NCBI GenBank assembly: GCA_900548465.1
Contig: URKY01000052.1
Coordinates: forward strand, 1 to 14,637
Reading direction: 5' to 3'
DNA length: 14,637 nt
Origin: an uncultured Eubacterium sp.
Lineage (GTDB): Bacteria; Bacillota; Clostridia; Lachnospirales; Lachnospiraceae
Part shown: positions 6,435 to 13,367 of the stretch, piece after piece
Layout: each line of letters opens with the position of its first letter
Numbering within the stretch: the first letter of the stretch is position 1
Translations under genes and position numbers: made by a program
Notes under the pieces: generated by a model
Seen by the model: only the letters and a program-made list of their open reading frames with translations
The model's database searches: none
What the model was told of the DNA's origin: nothing

Positions 6435-6832
6435 AAATCATTATGATATGCTTATTAGCTGTTTTATACTCCTGTTCTGACGAACTGACCATTAAACAGG
6501 ATTACGATTATAGTATTCAGACGTTACCCGTTCCTCAAAAAATCCAGAAAGGGGAAACAGTACCTATCGAGTTTATGATCATAAGGGACGCCGTATATAA
6601 GAAAGCGATCTATTCATTCCGGTTCTTTCAAACGGACGGAAAAGGAACACTAACGAACGATAAGGGACAACCTTATACAGTAAACCGTTATTATAATGTT
6701 GAGGATACTTTTACTCTGTTATACACCTCCCGTTGTGAAGAAACACAGACGTTGGATTTTGTCTTTACAGATAACTTCGGGAAAGAATTAGAATACCGGG
6801 TATCTTTTCAGAATGACGGAAAGAAAGAATAG
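6431..6832 (+). CDS. TraQ/DUF3872-like lipoprotein
   Basis: A 133-residue protein with signal peptide MKIIMICLLAVLYSC (lipobox Cys15). The mature part, with TLPVPQKIQKGETVPIEFMI, YSFRFFQTDGKGTL, and a final DFVFTDNFGKELEYRVSF, matches the pattern of TraQ (DUF3872) from Bacteroides conjugative transposons. TraQ is a small envelope protein of the mating apparatus. Here no other tra genes are adjacent; the gene is instead coupled by a four-base overlap to a fimbrillin lipoprotein. It could be a stray tra gene, or a TraQ-fold protein acting in fimbrial assembly. It is followed by a strong terminator, so the operon ends here. Confidence 0.68.
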   Translation: MKIIMICLLAVLYSCSDELTIKQDYDYSIQTLPVPQKIQKGETVPIEFMIIRDAVYKKAIYSFRFFQTDGKGTLTNDKGQPYTVNRYYNVEDTFTLLYTSRCEETQTLDFVFTDNFGKELEYRVSFQNDGKKE

Positions 6833-6833
6833 A

Positions 6834-6864
6834 AAAACCCGGCTACTTTATGTGGCCGGGTTTT
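6834..6864 (+). terminator. Rho-independent terminator of the fimbrillin/TraQ-like operon
   Basis: A 10-bp stem AAAACCCGGC (6834-6843) with GCCGGGTTTT (6855-6864) has an 11-base loop and continues into a T-rich tail (TTTTCTTATTTT). It begins two bases after the stop codon. Confidence 0.88.
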
Positions 6865-6878
6865 CTTATTTTATAAAA

Positions 6879-6895
6879 TTATCTTAGGAAGATAA
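6879..6895 (-). terminator. Candidate minus-strand terminator
   Basis: TTATCTT (6879-6885) and AAGATAA (6889-6895) form a 7-bp stem with a 3-base loop; on the minus strand it is followed by TTTTATAAAAT. It would end a short transcript started at the promoter motif at 7004-7011. Confidence 0.45.
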
Positions 6896-6927
6896 GTCTT
6901 TGAATAGAAGTCTATAAGCGAGATTTT

Positions 6928-6984
6928 TCAGCGGTAGAGGTAACGATTTGGCAACCGTGCGTATTTCTGCGTTTTATGCTGCAT
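6928..6984 (-). CDS. Possible 18-residue small peptide
   Basis: An ATG at 6984 opens an 18-codon frame (MQHKTQKYARLPNRYLYR), a very basic peptide. It is preceded by GAGGAA and lies about 20 bases after an exact -7 promoter motif. A hairpin with a T-run follows at 6879-6895. The arrangement is that of a complete tiny transcription unit, or of a leader peptide whose downstream gene was lost. I do not recognise the sequence; coding potential cannot be judged at this length. Confidence 0.3.
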   Translation of the reverse strand: MQHKTQKYARLPNRYLYR

Positions 6985-7003
6985 TTCCTCAAATAACTCA
7001 CTA

Positions 7004-7011
7004 CAAAGGTA
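7004..7011 (-). promoter_or_regulatory. Bacteroidetes -7 promoter motif
   Basis: Reads TACCTTTG on the minus strand, an exact TAnnTTTG match. No -33 TTTG at the usual distance was found. It points away from the restriction gene and towards the small frame at 6984. Confidence 0.4.
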
Positions 7012-7135
7012 CACAAATTCCGATATATCCATATAATAAAAATAAATTTTAACCTTGTATCAAATGATGGAGTATCATTCCAGTCAAACAATGCAGTGTA
7101 CATACACATCTGATACGTATTGCAATGGATTGAGA

Positions 7136-7804
7136 CTATACATCTTCTTTCTGGACATTAATCCAGAAATGAATTAATGTCAAATTGCTTGATTTTCTTT
7201 TTACTGTAGATATGGATTTTGCCCATGTTGTGTTTATGGAAAGACCCGTTAAACATTCTTCCGTACTCCACGATTCAGAAATAGAAATATCTGTTATCCA
7301 CGAATTAATGGTTGAATACCAATGGGCAAAATCTTGTTTTTCTACGAATGCAAGCATTCCGCAATTGAATAAACCTTTGCCGTGGTCTTCTCTTTTAAAT
7401 CGCTCAATTCCTCCTCCTGCGCCTAAAACATATTCTTTTGTTCTATCCTGTCCTCCGGGCGTAGGCAATCTTTTTGCTTCTACTGAAAATAGAGACTTTC
7501 TTGATGTTCCTTGTTCTACCGGATAAAAATAAAAATCAACCGTGCGTTGTTTATCCGCTCCTTCAGTATAAATATCAGAATATTCACGTCCAACGCATAA
7601 GGGGATTTCCATTGTACGCAAAGTTCTCTCTAATTCGGCAACAAATTCTTGAGCATATTGAATTTCATTCAAATTTGGTAGCAATGTATGTAGAAAAACT
7701 GGAATTGTTTCTACAAATGATTTTTCAATCCATTGGAGTAGCTTGCCTGTAGGGATGTCAAAATCCGGCTTATTGGAATATATATGCTTATCCTCTACTA
7801 TCAT
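7136..7804 (-). CDS. Putative restriction endonuclease, PD-(D/E)XK type
   Basis: A 222-residue protein. The central part shows a nuclease-like core: VDFYFYPVE (D90), then SLFSVEAKRL with E109 and K111, fitting the D...ExK catalytic pattern, followed by a glycine-rich loop (GAGGGIERF, 128-136). The N-terminal part is helical. It overlaps the end of the methyltransferase gene by ATGA (7801-7804) and is read in the same direction, so the two are translationally coupled, as expected for a restriction enzyme and its modification partner. Making the nuclease from the second cistron ensures that methylase is produced first. I do not recognise a named enzyme. The function rests on the ExK motif and its position; a specificity or accessory role is the main alternative. 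Confidence 0.62.
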   Translation of the reverse strand: MIVEDKHIYSNKPDFDIPTGKLLQWIEKSFVETIPVFLHTLLPNLNEIQYAQEFVAELERTLRTMEIPLCVGREYSDIYTEGADKQRTVDFYFYPVEQGTSRKSLFSVEAKRLPTPGGQDRTKEYVLGAGGGIERFKREDHGKGLFNCGMLAFVEKQDFAHWYSTINSWITDISISESWSTEECLTGLSINTTWAKSISTVKRKSSNLTLIHFWINVQKEDV

Positions 7805-10725
7805 TCCAATGCGTGTATGTCAGCAAATGTTTTATCAGCATCTCGATATGCAATTGAGGGAAGCCAATAACGCATTTGATTAGGTTTTACAAATAGCACC
7901 TTGTTCTTTGAATAATATCTAATAATTCGAGTAGAACTAAAATGCTCGCTGACTTTAAACTTAGAAAGCCCTTCTATCTCATCTGAATAATCCGTTTTTA
8001 AAATCTTAGGTTCTTTTACATCAACATCATCATATGTAAAAACAGCACCAATGAACTTATCATCATTAAATCGAACAATATCCGATAATTTGAAAATCTT
8101 CCCACTATCAGCATACGTATGATTCAATATTCTTGAAAATTCGACACCATAACTTTTGATTACAGAATTATTTTCCACAGGATTAAGCACTATAGAATTT
8201 TCACCACGTCTATGAAACTCTTGTGTATAATGATTTACGTCAAAAATAACCTTTTTATCTACATCGGTTAAATTAAAAGTCTGAGAAAAGAGAGGAAGCC
8301 TCATTATATCCTCTTTCAGAATCGCCGTATTTAAATTGATTAAAAGTTGGCTACTTGTGGAAAAAGTAAAAAAACGATATAAATCAGCATAATTCTTAAA
8401 AGACTGATATATGTTTTTTAAAACATCAACATCTCTATTGTAAGAATAAATTCCGATTAATTTATCTTTGAAAGAAAAATTCTGAGTGGAATTAAAGAAA
8501 ATAGGAATTTCTTTTTCACCTATGTTTTCCTTTATGATGATATTAGGGTGTTCAAAAAGTTCTCTATTTGGAATCTTGACAAATTTATCGTCTTTGTCTA
8601 AATATGGTAATTCCATCAGGTGGATACCATATTCATCAAATGCTTCTGTTGGAAGATAGGGATAAACGTAAATAAATTCCTTTGTCAATTTACCGCCTTT
8701 CCCCTTGATAAAGCCTTCTCCACTATTGCAATTATTTTTCTTCAAATGTACTTCAAGGCTATCATAATCTAAGCACCTTTTTATTAGTGCATTAATCCTT
8801 CCACCTCCCATTAGGTTACATTTGAATATGTATGGATTAGTAGAAGCATCATTACGAGAAATAAAATGAAGATCGTATTCGTCTATTTCAAAAACAATAC
8901 GTTCTTTGGTAGCTTTAGTTCTCCTAAATATCGCATGGAGAATGTTCTTCTCTATATTAGGAGATTCTTTTGTAAGGAACATAGCTGCTGCAGCAACATC
9001 AGTTCCACAATCCCACAAAGATTTATTTCTCGCTAAAGGGGTAAAATCAAGAATCTGATTTACATTATAATGTGTAAATAAAACTTTCTTATACTCGGCA
9101 GATGTAGAATTATACAACAAGCCGGATGCCTTAATTATTAAGCATAGTTGCGCTTGTGGTTTTAGCAACTGTATAGATTCAGACAGAAATTTTAATGCAA
9201 TCTGATTTTGAGGAATACCTACACTTTCAGATTCACTAATAGTCCATGTTCCTAAGTTTGTTGATACTCCACCTCTCACAAAAGGCGGGTTACCGATTAC
9301 AATATCAAATGATTCCTTTTCATCTTTATTTTCATCCAACCAAAGAAAGAAATCTTTATGCGATATGTTTTTCTTTGTTAAATCGTCAAACCGTAATTCA
9401 TTCCAAATTTGCTTAGGAGTAAGCTCCTCGCACAATGCAATACACAAACTAAATGCTGTTAGCTGTGTCGCCGTTTCGTTTATATCAACCCCAAATATGG
9501 AGTTATTGAGAATTTGCTTTAACTCCGATAAAGATGGGTTCTTGTATTGATTTCTTGCTCTCCACCATTGTATAAGCCGTTTGAAGGCAATTACCAAAAA
9601 AATGCCGGAACCACAAGCAGGGTCAATAATTTTGAAACTACCTAAATCCTTTGTATTTCCAACAGGCATTATCTCATCAACCAACAAATTTGCAAGGTGA
9701 GATGGGGTATAGGCTGCTCCGTTTTCTGATTTTTCTTCGTCTTCTATGAATTCTTCATACAAGCGGCTTATCAATTCTACAGGAATAAAGTTGAAAGAAT
9801 AGAGTCGCCATATCGACATTTGCCCATCACTGCTTGAATCACCACTCAAAGCATCTGCTAAGTAGGAGAATTTATTCTCATTTAATTTTTCTTTTTCATC
9901 ATCTTTCCATTCAAAAACTTTTCCATTGAAATGATTTTTGTTCAAATCTTCAAAAAAATCAAACAAACGACCATTCCTCAAAATGTCACAAAAACAGGTA
10001 GCATTAGAATACGAATTGAAAAAATTAGAAGGGAACACACGGTTCCCATATACATCCTCTTTCTCCTCAAGATACTTTACCAATATACTTTGTACGATAA
10101 GTTTTTGTATAAGTCGCTTTTTCCCTAAATCAATATTTTTTACAGCCTCATTAATAACAATTTTGAGATACTCAATAAGAATGCTATAAGATGAATTTTT
10201 ACTGAAAGATAGTTTCTTTTTTACTGTTTCATTTTCCCAATATGCACCTGTCCTAATGTCATTGGCAAATTGAGCATTGAAAATACGATGAACTTTTGAT
10301 GTTAAAGCAATTTTATCCAAATACGTTGGAACATTATTTTCCTTGTTTATTGGAGATGTTGTATCCAGTATTTTAATATCTGTTTTGGTAAACACACAAA
10401 CAATAGGAACTTCCGATGAAGTCCATATTTTTCTATGAATCTCCGTTAAGGCAGATTCTTCATAAGTGTCTTTTTTCGTAAAATCGTATAAGTAAACTTG
10501 AGGTATATATTTGTCACCTATTATTTTTCGGCAAAAAATGGCATCTGCTTGAAAGATTTTTGCCTTCTCTAAGTGAAACCAAAGATTATGGATAGGAGCA
10601 TATTGGTCTATATCCTTAGTGAAGAATAGACCCTCGTTGAGTTCCTCGTTAAAACCAAGTTTACTCAATCCTGTTTCAAAGGCTGTTGTGAAAGATTTCA
10701 TCGTATCATCACATGGTACATCCAT
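7801..10725 (-). CDS. Eco57I-type DNA adenine methyltransferase of a restriction-modification system
   Basis: A 974-residue protein with an N6-adenine methyltransferase core: the GAAYTPSHLANLLVDEIMP helix (336-354), SAM-binding motif I DPACGSGIFL (368-377), FGVDIN (411-416), and catalytic motif IV DIVIGNPPF (474-482). The C-terminal half (about 600-974) is the size of a target-recognition region, with STSSQLLINL and RLPLFSQTF segments like those of Eco57I-family enzymes. The N-terminal 330 residues have no nuclease motif that I can see, so cleavage is assigned to the coupled downstream gene. The start at 10725 lies only 7 bases after a -7 promoter motif, giving a near-leaderless message; Met9 (10701) is an alternative start. 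Recognition site is not predictable. Confidence 0.82.
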   Translation of the reverse strand: MDVPCDDTMKSFTTAFETGLSKLGFNEELNEGLFFTKDIDQYAPIHNLWFHLEKAKIFQADAIFCRKIIGDKYIPQVYLYDFTKKDTYEESALTEIHRKIWTSSEVPIVCVFTKTDIKILDTTSPINKENNVPTYLDKIALTSKVHRIFNAQFANDIRTGAYWENETVKKKLSFSKNSSYSILIEYLKIVINEAVKNIDLGKKRLIQKLIVQSILVKYLEEKEDVYGNRVFPSNFFNSYSNATCFCDILRNGRLFDFFEDLNKNHFNGKVFEWKDDEKEKLNENKFSYLADALSGDSSSDGQMSIWRLYSFNFIPVELISRLYEEFIEDEEKSENGAAYTPSHLANLLVDEIMPVGNTKDLGSFKIIDPACGSGIFLVIAFKRLIQWWRARNQYKNPSLSELKQILNNSIFGVDINETATQLTAFSLCIALCEELTPKQIWNELRFDDLTKKNISHKDFFLWLDENKDEKESFDIVIGNPPFVRGGVSTNLGTWTISESESVGIPQNQIALKFLSESIQLLKPQAQLCLIIKASGLLYNSTSAEYKKVLFTHYNVNQILDFTPLARNKSLWDCGTDVAAAAMFLTKESPNIEKNILHAIFRRTKATKERIVFEIDEYDLHFISRNDASTNPYIFKCNLMGGGRINALIKRCLDYDSLEVHLKKNNCNSGEGFIKGKGGKLTKEFIYVYPYLPTEAFDEYGIHLMELPYLDKDDKFVKIPNRELFEHPNIIIKENIGEKEIPIFFNSTQNFSFKDKLIGIYSYNRDVDVLKNIYQSFKNYADLYRFFTFSTSSQLLINLNTAILKEDIMRLPLFSQTFNLTDVDKKVIFDVNHYTQEFHRRGENSIVLNPVENNSVIKSYGVEFSRILNHTYADSGKIFKLSDIVRFNDDKFIGAVFTYDDVDVKEPKILKTDYSDEIEGLSKFKVSEHFSSTRIIRYYSKNKVLFVKPNQMRYWLPSIAYRDADKTFADIHALE

Positions 10726-10732
10726 AATTCTG

Positions 10733-10740
10733 CAAAGGTA
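10733..10740 (-). promoter_or_regulatory. -7 promoter motif of the restriction-modification operon
   Basis: TACCTTTG on the minus strand is an exact TAnnTTTG match, 7 bases before the first ATG of the methyltransferase. Transcription would start at or just before the ATG, so translation is either leaderless or begins at Met9 (10701). Confidence 0.5.
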
Positions 10741-10933
10741 CGGCTTTATCTTCAGAAATCGAAATCATCCCACATAAATGTTATTAAATTCTGCCATTTA
10801 GACATTTAATGAGAGTGCTTGTTGTTCAGAAGAATAATACATCCCCAGCAATTTCTGTATCTCCGATTCCCGATACAGTATTTTTCTCGTATTCGCCTAA
10901 TCATGCATCGTGAAGTGTCGTCACTAAAACTGA

Positions 10934-11042
10934 CAAAAGTTATTCTCGGACAATCGGTCATTCTCGCGGGCTTCCTCCCTTCAAAACGGGCAGGGAAGCC
11001 ATGAGCGGGAAATAACCGAAGTTGCGCGGGAAATAACTTTTG
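10934..11042. repeat. Structured non-coding region with nested repeats
   Basis: The 340-bp gap between the methyltransferase and relaxase genes has no convincing gene. Its right part is structured: CAAAAGTTATT (10934-10944) is the exact reverse complement of AATAACTTTTG (11032-11042). Inside lie a hairpin GGCTTCC/GGAAGCC (10969-10975 and 10994-11000) and a direct repeat GCGGGAAATAAC (11005-11016 and 11026-11037, 21-bp period). ATTCTCG also occurs twice (10942 and 10960). It could be a replication or transfer origin, a recombination end, or the boundary at which the restriction cargo was inserted. The part from 10741 to 10933 shows nothing I can name. Confidence 0.5.
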
Positions 11043-11066
11043 GCACAATATAAATCTAACATTTTA

Positions 11067-11996
11067 TCAACTTAATCTTGGTCTTTGTTTCTTCTTTTTC
11101 TTTTTCACGGGAACTTGTTCTTCCTCCCAGTTATTCTTATCAGGTGTAAGCACTCCGAAAACAGAGGATAATCCTAAATCGGTCGAATTGGAATCTTGCT
11201 TATTTGCAAACTTGCTTTCAATCATGTCTGCTTGCTTATCTGCATATCTGCCTATTTGCAAATCTTCTTTCTCTTTTTTCTTTTCGCCAGCAAAATTTTG
11301 TTCAGGGGTGTTCAGTTCCCGTTCCTGCATCCGTAGTTTATCCACAATACTGCCGTTTTTTATGGTGTTGCAATACTCGAACGTTTCAGATAGTTGTCGA
11401 TTGTAGCCGAATAGCTTATCAAATCCTTTCTCCACATTCTCAAACAAGGCTGTGCGGTCGAAACCACCAGTGATAACACCTTTCTTGGTGTTTCGGTGGT
11501 TTGTTAGCGGACTTATTTTGACTTTGTTCGATTGGTCTTTACGGCTGACAATCAAATGGCAGTGCATATTCAGTTCGTTGTCTGACCTGTCCCGGCTGAA
11601 ATGTATTTTACCGTAGAATTTTATATCTTCTGCCGATAATCCTTTATTGAAGTTCTTGGCATATTCAGGAATAACCACTTCACGGATATACCGTTTCATG
11701 GCTTTGGCTTGTTCCTGTTCCGTAGCTCCCATTGCCCGAAGCTCCTTTTCCGATGGGCTGGCATGGATAGCGTAAAACTTGGCATCCGTTTTTAATAACT
11801 GACCGATATTTGAATCAATATCTTTAATCACTTGGGATTTATAGACATTATCATCCGTGAGGTTGAAAAATCCTTCGGTATAGATTCCCTGCTCCATGCG
11901 TTCCATATCCTCATGCTCGCAATAATTGCATAACTTTCGGCTACTGCCTGCATTGTTATATGTGCCGTTGGATGGTGGCGGGAAATTTATATTCAT
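11067..11996 (-). CDS. Relaxase-like mobilization protein (DUF5712/BtgB-type)
   Basis: A 309-residue protein with relaxase features. The N-terminus has GSSRKLCNYCEHED (17-30), similar to the motif around the relaxase nucleophile, with Tyr26 a candidate. Further on are FYAIHASPSEKE (H78), KIHFSRDR (H132), and NMHCHLIVSRKD (H145 and H147), the HxH metal-binding motif of HUH nickases. The C-terminus is charged and ends in a lysine run (KKKKKKQRPRLS). Such proteins nick one strand at oriT and pilot it to the recipient. It starts 3 bases after the BfmA/BtgA-type gene, so the two form one operon, and an oriT-like region lies upstream of both. Family assignment to the Bacteroides mobilization group is good; the exact named homologue is not certain. 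Confidence 0.76.
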   Translation of the reverse strand: MNINFPPPSNGTYNNAGSSRKLCNYCEHEDMERMEQGIYTEGFFNLTDDNVYKSQVIKDIDSNIGQLLKTDAKFYAIHASPSEKELRAMGATEQEQAKAMKRYIREVVIPEYAKNFNKGLSAEDIKFYGKIHFSRDRSDNELNMHCHLIVSRKDQSNKVKISPLTNHRNTKKGVITGGFDRTALFENVEKGFDKLFGYNRQLSETFEYCNTIKNGSIVDKLRMQERELNTPEQNFAGEKKKEKEDLQIGRYADKQADMIESKFANKQDSNSTDLGLSSVFGVLTPDKNNWEEEQVPVKKKKKKQRPRLS

Positions 11997-11999
11997 CGC

Positions 12000-12587
12000 T
12001 TATTCGGGGTTTATTAATTGGTAAATTTCGGCTTTCAGGCTCTCTTTGCGCTTGCCGTCCATTACTCCGCAGGCTGCCAAATCCGCATAGAGGTTTATCA
12101 ATTTCAACAATTTTACATTATCTCTTTTCTGCACTTGGGATAACGTGTCGATTCGTTTACCCTGACCATTTATCACATTAGCATGTTCGGTTAATTTGTC
12201 GCTTAGCTTTTGCAGTACGGCATTGTATTTCTCTTGGTTCTTCTCCAATTGGGAAAGGACAAGCGTTTCCAAAGTCTTCACTATTCCATCGAAGCGGGCG
12301 GCTATAGAATTGGTCGCTCGTATCATTGGGTTAAGTTCCTTTTCCTCGTAGTGTTGAATGAAGCGGATTATATCATCCTGCCGTTTGTTGATTTTGGAAA
12401 GTTCTGCTTTAACCGATTCAGGGGCTTCAGCGGGATTGATATTTGCCTTATCTATATATCGGAAAGCCAGTTTTACAACTTCTGCCTTTTTCAGCGAATA
12501 GCGTTTACAGATTTTTGCTACCAGGCTTGCCGTTTCCGTATCTATGGAAACGGTGGTAAATATAATTTTCTGACCTTTGTTTGGCAT
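12000..12587 (-). CDS. BfmA/BtgA-family mobilization protein
   Basis: A 195-residue protein. The N-terminal 45 residues (IIFTTVSIDTETASLVAKI, then YSLKKAEVVKLAFRYIDK) look like a ribbon-helix-helix DNA-binding domain. The remainder (about 55-170) is predicted long coiled coil, with heptad-like KTLETLVLSQLEKN and LQKLSDKLTEHANVI. This matches BfmA/BtgA proteins of mobilizable Bacteroides plasmids and transposons, which bind oriT and assist the relaxase. It is the first gene of the two-gene mob operon, directly downstream of the stem-loop cluster at 12695-12811. No TAnnTTTG motif is obvious upstream. Confidence 0.8.
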   Translation of the reverse strand: MPNKGQKIIFTTVSIDTETASLVAKICKRYSLKKAEVVKLAFRYIDKANINPAEAPESVKAELSKINKRQDDIIRFIQHYEEKELNPMIRATNSIAARFDGIVKTLETLVLSQLEKNQEKYNAVLQKLSDKLTEHANVINGQGKRIDTLSQVQKRDNVKLLKLINLYADLAACGVMDGKRKESLKAEIYQLINPE

Positions 12588-12694
12588 GACTAATTACTTT
12601 TTAATCGAAATTTATATAGGTAAATGATTGATAATTATATATTTGTAATAACGGCTAATTATTAGACTAATTACAATGTGTTAAGGAAACACGC

Positions 12695-12811
12695 TAAAGC
12701 CGAAGGCTTTACCCCGCAGGGCAAGAGGGAAGAACAGGACTTGTCCAGTTCCCTCTTGCTTGATTTAGTGAAATGGGCTGAACCGATAGGTGAAGCGGTT
12801 TCTACTAAATC
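12695..12811. other. Candidate origin of transfer (oriT), three stem-loops
   Basis: Three adjacent inverted repeats lie in the 285-bp gap upstream of the mob operon: TAAAGCC/GGCTTTA (12695-12711, loop GAA); GCAAGAGGGAA/TTCCCTCTTGC (12721-12731 and 12749-12759), with an inner GGAC/GTCC stem; and GATTTAGT/ACTAAATC (12762-12769 and 12804-12811), enclosing AACCG/CGGTT (12781-12785 and 12796-12800). Dense inverted repeats beside relaxase and accessory genes are typical of oriT. The nick site cannot be assigned by eye. A structured RNA is the alternative. Confidence 0.6.
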
Positions 12812-12872
12812 GGGGTGGTTACACAAAGTGATAGCTTAAACACAAGCTTCTTTCCTCTGCTGCATTTTGCTG

Positions 12873-13205
12873 TCAGAGTTTGTTTTCTAATTGATTGGCT
12901 TTTTCAAACTGTTTATAAGTTTGATAATCGGCTCGTTCACGTACAAAAGCTCTAATATCGCTAGCCCGATAGTAGGTTTTATGCCCAATAGTAAAGTAGG
13001 GGAGCTTACCTTTTAGTCGATAGCGTTGTAAAGTTCTGAAAGACACTTTTAACAGAAATGCTAAATCCTGATTATCAAGTAATCGTTCATTTTCTTCTAA
13101 TACCTGATCGGTATTGATAAGGGATTTTAAGTCTTGTCCTATCTCAGTGAGTTTCTTAGATAGCTTCTCCATCCATTTATCGAAGTTTTCGTTGTCTATA
13201 TACAT
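12873..13205 (-). CDS. Helix-turn-helix DNA-binding protein, excisionase-like
   Basis: A 110-residue protein with an N-terminal helix (NFDKWMEKLSKKLTEIGQDL) and an HTH_17 domain at about 41-92: RLLDNQDLAFLLKVSFRTLQ, RYRLKGKLPYFTIG, KTYYRASDIRAFVRE. It is clearly related to the protein at 1747-2046, sharing the LDNQD, RTLQRYR and YYR..D motifs and the N-terminal helix. It follows the split RteC-like gene in the same direction, giving the same RteC-HTH order as on the left side, but with only one HTH gene. An inverted repeat in its leader ends on the start codon. Likely role: control of excision or of the downstream mob operon. Confidence 0.76.
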   Translation of the reverse strand: MYIDNENFDKWMEKLSKKLTEIGQDLKSLINTDQVLEENERLLDNQDLAFLLKVSFRTLQRYRLKGKLPYFTIGHKTYYRASDIRAFVRERADYQTYKQFEKANQLENKL

Positions 13206-13260
13206 TTTGCTTCATTTTTTAGTTTAACATTATTGTTCTCAATCGATTGATGAAGCAAAA
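13205..13260 (-). promoter_or_regulatory. Leader hairpin touching the start codon of the HTH gene
   Basis: TTTTGCTTCA (13205-13214) and TGAAGCAAAA (13251-13260) are perfect 10-bp inverted repeats with a 36-base spacer. In the transcript the second arm ends on the A of the AUG, so pairing would occlude the start codon. AATCGATT (13241-13248) is an internal palindrome. Either a translational switch or a pair of operator half-sites. Confidence 0.45.
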
Positions 13261-13288
13261 TTCAGTAAAACAATGTAAGAGAAAAAGA

Positions 13289-13306
13289 GGAGTAGTTACC
13301 TACTCC
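13289..13306 (-). terminator. Terminator downstream of the split RteC-like gene
   Basis: GGAGTAG (13289-13295) and CTACTCC (13300-13306) form a 7-bp stem with a 4-base loop; on the minus strand the tail is TCTTTTTCTCTT. It separates the RteC-like gene from the HTH gene, so the HTH gene probably has its own promoter. Confidence 0.68.
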
Positions 13307-13312
13307 CCGAAA

Positions 13313-13330
13313 AGATATTTGCAAATATCT
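13313..13330. repeat. 18-bp perfect palindrome
   Basis: AGATATTTGCAAATATCT is fully self-complementary. CAAATATCT recurs at 13349-13357. It lies between the split RteC-like gene and its terminator; it may add to termination or be a binding site. Confidence 0.45.
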
Positions 13331-13367
13331 GAGAATAAACAGTTTGCACAAATATCTTTTTTGATCT

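Noticed and set aside
7801..10725. BREX PglX or type I HsdM identity for the large methyltransferase
   Set aside because: No other BREX genes and no HsdS or HsdR subunits are nearby; the Eco57I-like layout with one small coupled gene fits better.
10806..11048. An 80-codon minus-strand frame in the gap before the methyltransferase and relaxase genes
   Set aside because: It runs across the hairpin and direct repeats of the structured region, has an odd Cys/Arg-rich composition with no recognisable fold, and competes with other open frames; the repeats explain the sequence better.
385..12831. The 10-mer TCACTTTGTG (385-394) and its reverse complement CACAAAGTGA (12822-12831) as paired element ends or oriT/att core
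   Set aside because: The match is only 10 bases and flanks do not extend it; two such matches in 14 kb of AT-rich DNA are expected by chance.
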